From NCBI GenBank assembly GCA_050943535.1, contig JBMNPJ010000015.1, positions 1 to 46,001 of the forward strand: a stretch of 46,001 bases of DNA, given 5' to 3'. The DNA comes from Massiliimalia sp050943535 (GTDB lineage Bacteria; Bacillota; Clostridia; Oscillospirales; Ruminococcaceae). Under the pieces are notes generated by a model. That model had not been told where the DNA came from. It saw nothing but the letters and a program-made list of their open reading frames with translations, and searched no databases. This document shows positions 40,853 through 46,001 of this stretch, in pieces (position 1 is the first letter of the stretch; the number at the start of each line of letters is the position of its first letter). The translations under genes and the position numbers were made by a program.

Positions 40853-41977
40853 ATGACTTTCCGCGAAAATATTGACGCCATTCTTCATTATCGCCCCTTT
40901 GACAAATTTCCTGTGGTTTCCTTTGGATACTGGAATGAAACTGTAGAAAAATGGGCGTCTGAAGGACACATTACCTGGGAAGAAGCCCATGACTATATAG
41001 AGCATGGCGACAATCACCAGGGAGACCGCTCCATTATGAAAAAACTGGGATTTGATTTTAACTGGAACAGCTGTATCGGCGCCCGCTCCGACCTGTTTCC
41101 TGCTTTCGAACCGGTAGTATTGGAGCAAAAACCGGACGGAAGCCAAATCATTCGGGATGAAAACGGTCTGATTACTTTGGTAAAACCAGGAGTTGTTTCC
41201 ATTCCAGCTGAAATCGGAACTTCCCTCACCGACCGAGCCGTTTGGGAAAGTGAATACCTGCCCCGGCTGAAATTTTCCATGGAGCGAATTCCAGAAGAAA
41301 TTCTAACATCCCTCATAGATGATCAAAACCGGGAAATTCCTGTAGGGATTCACTGCGGTTCCTTAATGGGAAGAATGCGGGATTTGCTGGGCGTAGAACA
41401 GCTGAGCTATTTGATGGCAGACGACCCAGATCTGTATCTGGAAATTTTGGATACTATGGATGATCTCTGTTATCAATGTGTAGAAGCTATGCTGAAAACC
41501 GGAGCAAAATTTGATTTCGGCCATTTCTGGGAAGATATCTGCTTTAAAAACGGTCCATTGGTCATTCCATCCATGTTCCAGGAATATGTGGGGCCTCATT
41601 ATAAAAAGATCACCTCCCTGTTAAACCAGTATGGAATTGATATTGTGTCCTTGGACTGTGACGGATGGATTGACAAACTAATTCCTACCTGGATGGAAAA
41701 CGGCGTCAATACCATGTTCCCCATTGAGGTGGGTACATGGAACGCCAACATTGCCCCATGGCGGGAACAATATGGAAAAGAGCTCCGCGGCGTAGGCGGT
41801 ATGGATAAACGAATCTTTGCCTATGATTACAAGGCGGTGGATGCAGAGATCGAACGGCTCAGACCGCTGATTGAACTGGGTGGATATATCCCCTGCCCTG
41901 ACCACCGAATCGCCCCTGATGCTAAATTTGAAAATGTACAGTATTATTGTGACCGTATGCAAAACCTGATTCTGTAG
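40853..41977 (+). CDS. Uroporphyrinogen decarboxylase-like (UroD/MtaA superfamily) protein
   Basis: 374 residues. The TIM-barrel UroD-like fold is suggested by FPVVSFGYWNETVEKW, GIHCGSLMGRMRDLLG, FGHFWEDICFKNGPL, DIVSLDCDGWIDKLIPTW and LRGVGGMDKRIFA. The order matches UroD/MtaA-type proteins, many of which are corrinoid methyltransferases rather than heme enzymes. No heme or corrinoid genes are nearby. AAAGGA precedes the ATG. The end faces the C39-like gene, with 5 nt between stops. Confidence 0.72.
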   Translation: MTFRENIDAILHYRPFDKFPVVSFGYWNETVEKWASEGHITWEEAHDYIEHGDNHQGDRSIMKKLGFDFNWNSCIGARSDLFPAFEPVVLEQKPDGSQIIRDENGLITLVKPGVVSIPAEIGTSLTDRAVWESEYLPRLKFSMERIPEEILTSLIDDQNREIPVGIHCGSLMGRMRDLLGVEQLSYLMADDPDLYLEILDTMDDLCYQCVEAMLKTGAKFDFGHFWEDICFKNGPLVIPSMFQEYVGPHYKKITSLLNQYGIDIVSLDCDGWIDKLIPTWMENGVNTMFPIEVGTWNANIAPWREQYGKELRGVGGMDKRIFAYDYKAVDAEIERLRPLIELGGYIPCPDHRIAPDAKFENVQYYCDRMQNLIL

Positions 41978-41982
41978 TATCT

Positions 41983-42828
41983 TCAAGTAAATACCCACAG
42001 ATTTCTAATTTGGTCAGAAATTTGTTCTAAATCCCATCCCTGTTCAGAATTCCGGTAGCTATTGGGATCATTCACCAGAATTTTTCCATCTTGATAACCG
42101 GTCATTACAATATAGTGACCCGTGGTGGTAAAGTCTCCGGGACCCATAATACAGACAATGGGATTCCCTTCTTCCAGATTGCTGATAATCTGCTGATGAT
42201 CCAAAGGAAGTTCCCGGGACTGCAGTCCCAGTTTTTGAGCACCCTCTGAAAATAAAGTCCAGGATGTTCCGTTTTGGTCAGTGGCATATCCATTTTCCCG
42301 GGCAAATTCTCCCATGGCTTTGGGAGTCATACTAGGGTCATCTGTCAAAAACAACGTCACCATAGACAAACAGGTGGGACCGCAGCCGGAAAGAGCGAAT
42401 AATTCTCCTGCATATTCATCATATCCCCAACGCTGATCCCACTGCATCAGCAGCGGAACAGACTCCGTCCCTACACAGGAACTTAAATCGATGGAAAAAT
42501 CTTTATCCTTTTTTTCAGGATACTGAAAGACAAAATCCCGTGTATCCGGATTTTTATCATACAATTCGATCAGTTCTTGGGGGTAGTCGTCTAAAGAATA
42601 ACCCTGTTCCTGTGCATAAGCTTCCAGTTCTTCTGTCCGTATCTGAGGCTGAGAGGATGAAGGAAGATTCGCCCCATTGGGAATAGGGGAATCCGGGAGA
42701 AACACCAAAGCGGACACAGTGCACAAAAACAAAGCAAAAACAGCAATGCGAAACCAACGGAGTTTTCTTTTGCGCTTTTTCTTACGTTTCAGTTGTCTTT
42801 TCAGCGCATCATATTCTCTTTTTTCCAT
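41983..42828 (-). CDS. C39-like cysteine peptidase, membrane-anchored
   Basis: About 281 residues. A very basic N-terminus (KRQLKRKKKRKRKLRW) precedes one membrane segment, then an outside domain. The papain-like core has the catalytic Cys in SGCGPTCLSMV, His in GHYIVMTGY and Asp/Asn in VNDPNS, as in the peptidase_C39_2 family. It could process an exported peptide or act on wall peptides; the substrate is unknown. The frame opens at a TTG at 42834, but GAGGAG is 8 nt before the ATG at 42828. It lies downstream of a VanRS-type system, separated by a terminator. Confidence 0.8.
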   Translation of the reverse strand: MEKREYDALKRQLKRKKKRKRKLRWFRIAVFALFLCTVSALVFLPDSPIPNGANLPSSSQPQIRTEELEAYAQEQGYSLDDYPQELIELYDKNPDTRDFVFQYPEKKDKDFSIDLSSCVGTESVPLLMQWDQRWGYDEYAGELFALSGCGPTCLSMVTLFLTDDPSMTPKAMGEFARENGYATDQNGTSWTLFSEGAQKLGLQSRELPLDHQQIISNLEEGNPIVCIMGPGDFTTTGHYIVMTGYQDGKILVNDPNSYRNSEQGWDLEQISDQIRNLWVFT

Positions 42829-42854
42829 ACGCAATTCTCCTCTTGGCAGACATA

Positions 42855-42903
42855 AAAAAAGTCCTTGATTTGATTTTATTGTATCAAAATCAAGGACTTT
42901 TTA
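42855..42903 (-). terminator. Terminator between the sensor kinase and C39-like gene
   Basis: AAAAAGTCCTTGATTT pairs with AAATCAAGGACTTTTT around a 15-nt loop. T runs are present on both strands. Confidence 0.85.
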
Positions 42904-42948
42904 TTTCTGTTCTTTCCAAAAGAATTCCCACATTTTTTTAAAAAATTC

Positions 42949-44076
42949 TCACGATTTTCTCACGGAACCCTTCTTGGGGAGAAAAATCTCAAACACAACG
43001 GTATCATCCCGGCTGGATGCCGCAATCGTTCCTCCATGCATTTGAACAATTTCCCTGGCAATGGCAAGACCCAGTCCGGCACCCCCATTGTGGGTAGCAC
43101 GAGCAGTATCCAGACGATAAAACCGGTCGAAAATATGGCTGAGCTTCTCCGGCGGAATCGTTTTTCCCTCATTGGAAAAGGTCAGGTGGAATCCTTCCGG
43201 CTGTTCTGTGACCATGATTTTCATTTGGCTATTGGAAAAACTGTAGCTTACTGCATTTCGAAGCAGATTGTCAAATACCCTCTGCATTTTATCCGGATCG
43301 CAGGTAATACTCAAATCCGGCGCTATAGTCAGCTGACATGTGATCCCTTTTTCCAAAAACATGGGCTGAAACTCAAATACCAGCTGTTCCAGCATGCGGG
43401 TCAGATTGACAGTGCTGTACTCCAGAGCCACATCAGAAAGATTAAAACGGGTAATTTCAAAAAACTCGTTGATCAACTCTTCCAATCGTTCCGCCTTGTC
43501 CAAAGAAATGGACAGATATTTTTGCCTGAGTTCCTCCGAAATTTCTCGCTCATCCCGAAGCAGTGTCAAATAACCAATTACGGATGTCAGCGGGGTTTTT
43601 AAATCATGTGCTAAATAGACAATCAAATCATTTTTTCTCTGTTCTGCTTCCTTGGCGATCATGTCGCTACGCAACGCTCGCTCCCGGACCAGATTCAATT
43701 CATCCTGAACGCTTTTCATTTCCTCAGGCAGCTGAATTGGAGTTTCCTTTGGCTGAACCAATTTGGAAAATGCAGACACTGCCTCATTTAAAAACCGCAT
43801 GGCTTTGGACAAGTACCAGCAGGTAATCCCAGTCCAGCCTGCAAAAATAATCACTGCCCCCAACACCAAAAGATTTTTTTCAAACCAAGATAAAATCTGG
43901 TAAACAGGGTCATCGGAATACCAGATAAACATGTGGCAGACTCCCCAGCAAATGAGAATCAAAACCACAAGCAGCACGACGAACACCGCCAACGTCATCA
44001 TATACTGCTGCAACAACTGACGAATAATCTGACTGCGGTGATTTTTTTCCTGTAATGATTTCTGATAATCAGTCAA
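42949..44076 (-). CDS. VanS-type sensor histidine kinase
   Basis: About 375 residues. Two membrane segments (about residues 25-50 and 70-92) flank a very short outside loop, so it may sense within the membrane. HisKA has the phospho-His in VYLAHDLKTPLTSVIGYL, and the HATPase has NAVSYSF, FDRFYRLD and GAGLGLAIAREIV. The preferred start is TTG at 44076, overlapping the regulator stop by 8 nt; the ATG at 44157 would overlap it by 89 nt. VanHAX-type genes are absent. Confidence 0.85.
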   Translation of the reverse strand: MTDYQKSLQEKNHRSQIIRQLLQQYMMTLAVFVVLLVVLILICWGVCHMFIWYSDDPVYQILSWFEKNLLVLGAVIIFAGWTGITCWYLSKAMRFLNEAVSAFSKLVQPKETPIQLPEEMKSVQDELNLVRERALRSDMIAKEAEQRKNDLIVYLAHDLKTPLTSVIGYLTLLRDEREISEELRQKYLSISLDKAERLEELINEFFEITRFNLSDVALEYSTVNLTRMLEQLVFEFQPMFLEKGITCQLTIAPDLSITCDPDKMQRVFDNLLRNAVSYSFSNSQMKIMVTEQPEGFHLTFSNEGKTIPPEKLSHIFDRFYRLDTARATHNGGAGLGLAIAREIVQMHGGTIAASSRDDTVVFEIFLPKKGSVRKS

Positions 44077-44767
44077 TAGTATACCCCACTCCCCATACAG
44101 TTCTGATAAATTTTGGATTTCTGGGCGGTTCATGCAGTTTATCCCGAAGTCTGCCAATATGGGTCATCACTGTATTATTCTGATCCAGGTATTTTTCTCC
44201 CCAAACAGACTCATATAACTCTTCTGAGGAAACCACTTTTCCCTGATGTTCGCATAAATACCACAGAATAGAAAATTCCAGAGGTGTCAGAGAAATTTCT
44301 TCTCCAAACAAACTGCACTTATGAGTTTGACGGTTGATGGTCAACCCCCGCACATCATATTCCCACACCACGACCGGATCAGATGTCTCTGCAGAATTAT
44401 AGCGAAGGTACCGTCTTAACTGGGTTTTTACCCGGGCAACCAGTTCCAAGGGATGAAACGGTTTGGTAATATAATCATCTGCTCCCAAAGTAAGGCCTAG
44501 AATTTTATCCATAGACTCTACTTTCGCTGTCAGCATAATTACAGGATAAAAATCTTTCTCCCTGATTTTCCGACAAATTTGAAATCCATCAATATCCGGA
44601 AGCATCACATCCAAAATTGCCAAATCCAATTTTACAGTGTTGATAAAACGCAAAGCATCTGTTCCGTTATAACATTTATAAATGGTAAAACCTTCATTTT
44701 GAAGATATACTTCAATTAAATCTGCAATTTCTTTTTCATCATCCACAATTAGGATCGTTTCCCCCAT
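44069..44767 (-). CDS. VanR-type (OmpR family) response regulator
   Basis: About 232 residues. The receiver domain has ILIVDDEKEIADLI, the phospho-Asp in LAILDVMLPDIDG and the Lys in YITKPFHP. The C-terminal winged helix includes LTPLEFSILWYL and VWGEKYLDQNNTVMTHI and ends VWGVGYTID. The ATG at 44767 has GGAG 11 nt upstream; a further ATG at 44797 has no ribosome site. It works with the downstream kinase; targets are unknown. Confidence 0.9.
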   Translation of the reverse strand: MGETILIVDDEKEIADLIEVYLQNEGFTIYKCYNGTDALRFINTVKLDLAILDVMLPDIDGFQICRKIREKDFYPVIMLTAKVESMDKILGLTLGADDYITKPFHPLELVARVKTQLRRYLRYNSAETSDPVVVWEYDVRGLTINRQTHKCSLFGEEISLTPLEFSILWYLCEHQGKVVSSEELYESVWGEKYLDQNNTVMTHIGRLRDKLHEPPRNPKFIRTVWGVGYTID

Positions 44768-44814
44768 GTCACCGTCTTCTCCTTTCTTTGCTGTCATTGG
44801 GCTTGTTTGGGTTT

Positions 44815-44843
44815 AGTATAACACAAAAAACATAGCAGTACAA
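44815..44843 (-). promoter_or_regulatory. Promoter of the VanRS-type operon
   Basis: On the minus strand TTGTAC (44843-44838) and TATACT (44820-44815) are 17 nt apart, about 48 nt before the ATG. Confidence 0.72.
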
Positions 44844-44931
44844 TGAAAACGATGATTTCTCACTGATTTGATCTGTAGGCACACTCCAAAAACAAATCAT
44901 GATAAAAATAAACTGATTCACAGGATATTCA

Positions 44932-44960
44932 TTGCACTCATTGCAGTTACATGATAATAT
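44932..44960 (+). promoter_or_regulatory. Promoter of the histidine phosphatase gene
   Basis: TTGCAC (44932-44937) and TAATAT (44955-44960) are 17 nt apart, about 55 nt before the ATG. Confidence 0.55.
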
Positions 44961-45015
44961 AGTAAACAAAATAGGAACAAATCGTTTAATATTTATTCAA
45001 TGAGGTGAGTAGAAA

Positions 45016-45540
45016 ATGGCTATTTTTTATTTAATAAGACACGGCAAAACTGATTACTCAGAACGAAACAAAAAAATATATCAAGGGTTTGGCGTAAACT
45101 TATCTCCTTTAAGTGCTGATGGAATCAAAGAAATTAAAAACACAGCAAAAGATAAACGGCTATGCGAAGCTAACATCATTTTATCATCGCCCTATACAAG
45201 AGCTGTACAAACAGCTGCCATACTTTCCAAAGAACTCCAAATAGACCTCACAATTGAAACAGATTTACACGAATGGATGGCAAATAAAAATTATATCTAT
45301 GAAGATGATAAAACAGCAGAAAAAAGTTATCATGAGTTTGTGCAATTAAAAGGCGTCTATCCTGACGATGCTGATATGGATTGGGAAGACATGAGCGCAA
45401 TGCGAAAAAGAATCTTACCTATTTTAGAAAAATACAAACATTATGAAAAAATCATTGTAGCTTGTCATGGAATGATCATTCAATCACTTGTTGACGGATA
45501 CCATCCTAAAAATGGAGAAATTGTAGAATTCGAATTATAA
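45016..45540 (+). CDS. Histidine phosphatase family protein
   Basis: 174 residues. The catalytic RHG motif is at FYLIRHGKTDYS, with the second conserved region SSPYTRAVQTAAIL and the second His in IIVACHGMIIQ. These enzymes remove phosphate from small molecules or proteins via phospho-His. GAGGTGAG precedes the ATG. The gene is richer in AT than its neighbours, and its C-terminus is shorter than the usual 200 residues. Recent acquisition is possible but not shown. Confidence 0.82.
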   Translation: MAIFYLIRHGKTDYSERNKKIYQGFGVNLSPLSADGIKEIKNTAKDKRLCEANIILSSPYTRAVQTAAILSKELQIDLTIETDLHEWMANKNYIYEDDKTAEKSYHEFVQLKGVYPDDADMDWEDMSAMRKRILPILEKYKHYEKIIVACHGMIIQSLVDGYHPKNGEIVEFEL

Positions 45541-45841
45541 TTACAACTATTGCAATAAATATAATTTGATCGATTAGGTCGTTGGATTTATACATATAGG
45601 ATATTATTGTAATTATAATACTTATAGAGATATTCCAAAACATAAGATTTCTTTGTTGTACGATCGGTCAGAAACATGGTCGCCTTGTTCGCACAATTGT
45701 GCTTCGCAATTCTCCCTGTTTCTTCCTGTTTATACTCTGCCTTGTTCGTCCACTGGACGCGGCAGAGCATAAACCAGTTAACAGCCGGATACGTGTGTGG
45801 AAACACAGGTGGTTTTCCCGACAAAATAGAAAAAGCCAAAA
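45541..45841. other. Gap before tRNA-Asn
   Basis: No gene is seen. It holds a TTTAT-x-CTCTGCC/GGCAGAG-x-ATAAA inverted repeat at about 45730-45773, and GTTAACAGCCG at 45777-45787, an 11-bp match to the tRNA-Asn anticodon arm at 45914-45924. Confidence 0.5.
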
Positions 45842-45874
45842 GAAAAAGCAGAGGCAAAAACCTCTGCTTTTTCT
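45842..45874 (-). terminator. Terminator after tRNA-Asn
   Basis: GCAGAGG and CCTCTGC form the stem with a 6-nt loop; A and T runs flank it on both sides. Confidence 0.8.
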
Positions 45875-45876
45875 TT

Positions 45877-45952
45877 TGGCTCCCCCTGTCTGGCTCGAAC
45901 AGACGACCCTGCGGTTAACAGCCGCATGCTCTACCGACTGAGCTAAGGAGGA
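45877..45952 (-). tRNA. tRNA-Asn (GTT)
   Basis: 76 nt with an encoded CCA. The acceptor stem TCCTCCT pairs with AGGGGGA. D arm (GCTCAGTCGGTAGAGC), anticodon loop CTGTTAA (GTT) and T arm (TCTGTTCGAGCCAGA) are complete. Confidence 0.95.
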
Positions 45953-45967
45953 ATATAAGAAAAGTTC

Positions 45968-45995
45968 AAAAAGGTCTAAGAAAATAGACCTTTTT
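45968..45995 (-). terminator. Terminator at the right edge
   Basis: AAAAAGGTCTA and TAGACCTTTTT form an 11-bp stem. The bases after it match those between the 5S terminator and 5S 3' end at 40565-40575, hinting at another 5S gene beyond the edge. Confidence 0.7.
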
Positions 45996-46001
45996 GTGAC
46001 G

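Noticed and set aside
42949..44767. Vancomycin resistance cluster
   Set aside because: Only VanRS-type regulators are present. No vanH, vanA/B ligase or vanX genes are in the window.
1..46001. CRISPR array or prophage
   Set aside because: No regularly spaced short repeats, Cas-like proteins, integrases, capsid or tail genes were seen.

Overview
The window looks like a chromosomal segment of a low-to-mid GC anaerobic Firmicute, probably class Clostridia. Evidence for this: strong purine-rich Shine-Dalgarno sites, several TTG/GTG starts, sigma-A promoters with 17-nt spacers, U-rich intrinsic terminators, a pyruvate kinase with a C-terminal PEP-utiliser domain, a dimeric-type glycyl-tRNA synthetase, a secG-rnr pair and YchF. 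It is mostly core genome with small accessory insertions. I saw no phage, IS transposase, CRISPR array or replication origin. The species cannot be named from this sequence alone.

Layout, left half. 1-957 (-) is the start of a secreted protein with choline-binding-type wall repeats, cut by the window edge. 1124-3443 (+) is an arsenic cluster: ArsR regulator, ArsP-type permease, Cys-rich thioredoxin-like protein and arsenate reductase, with two matching ArsR-type palindromes. 3654-7449 (-) is an envelope-stress unit: response regulator, sensor kinase and HtrA protease. Then come an alanine/sodium symporter (7673-9031), a prmA / HAD phosphatase / nuclease-like operon (9282-11647), a small membrane protein, a VOC protein and glycyl-tRNA synthetase (12879-14258). 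A MarR-controlled heterodimeric ABC exporter follows (14355-18954), then a mini membrane protein with the OadB-type GGADGPTAIF motif, a DUF4241-like protein and a MarR/FUSC-like pair (19220-21786).

Right half. A PHP phosphoesterase and ychF are followed by an operon of GNAT, MnmM-like methyltransferase, exonuclease III and a 53-residue membrane peptide. Next are rnr and secG, then a choline module (29694-33115) made of a wHTH-LicC-LicA triple fusion and a BCCT transporter. Small housekeeping genes, tRNA-Ala, a YczE/YitT-like membrane protein, pyruvate kinase, two lipoproteins and a stand-alone 5S rRNA gene follow. The end holds a UroD-like protein, a C39-like peptidase, a VanRS-type two-component system, a histidine phosphatase and tRNA-Asn. 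The last bases resemble the 3' boundary of the 5S gene, so an rRNA operon may lie just beyond the right edge.

The main unexplained structure is a non-coding repeat family of about 250-414 bp. Three copies (21787-22036, 24181-24480, 36458-36871) share a hairpin-forming left end and, in two copies, a conserved right end. Two copies abut terminator hairpins, and the third copy is flanked by a near-identical 26-bp duplication of a whole terminator stem-loop. The choline genes and the choline-binding-type protein may form one phosphocholine-decoration pathway, but no LicD transferase is visible here.
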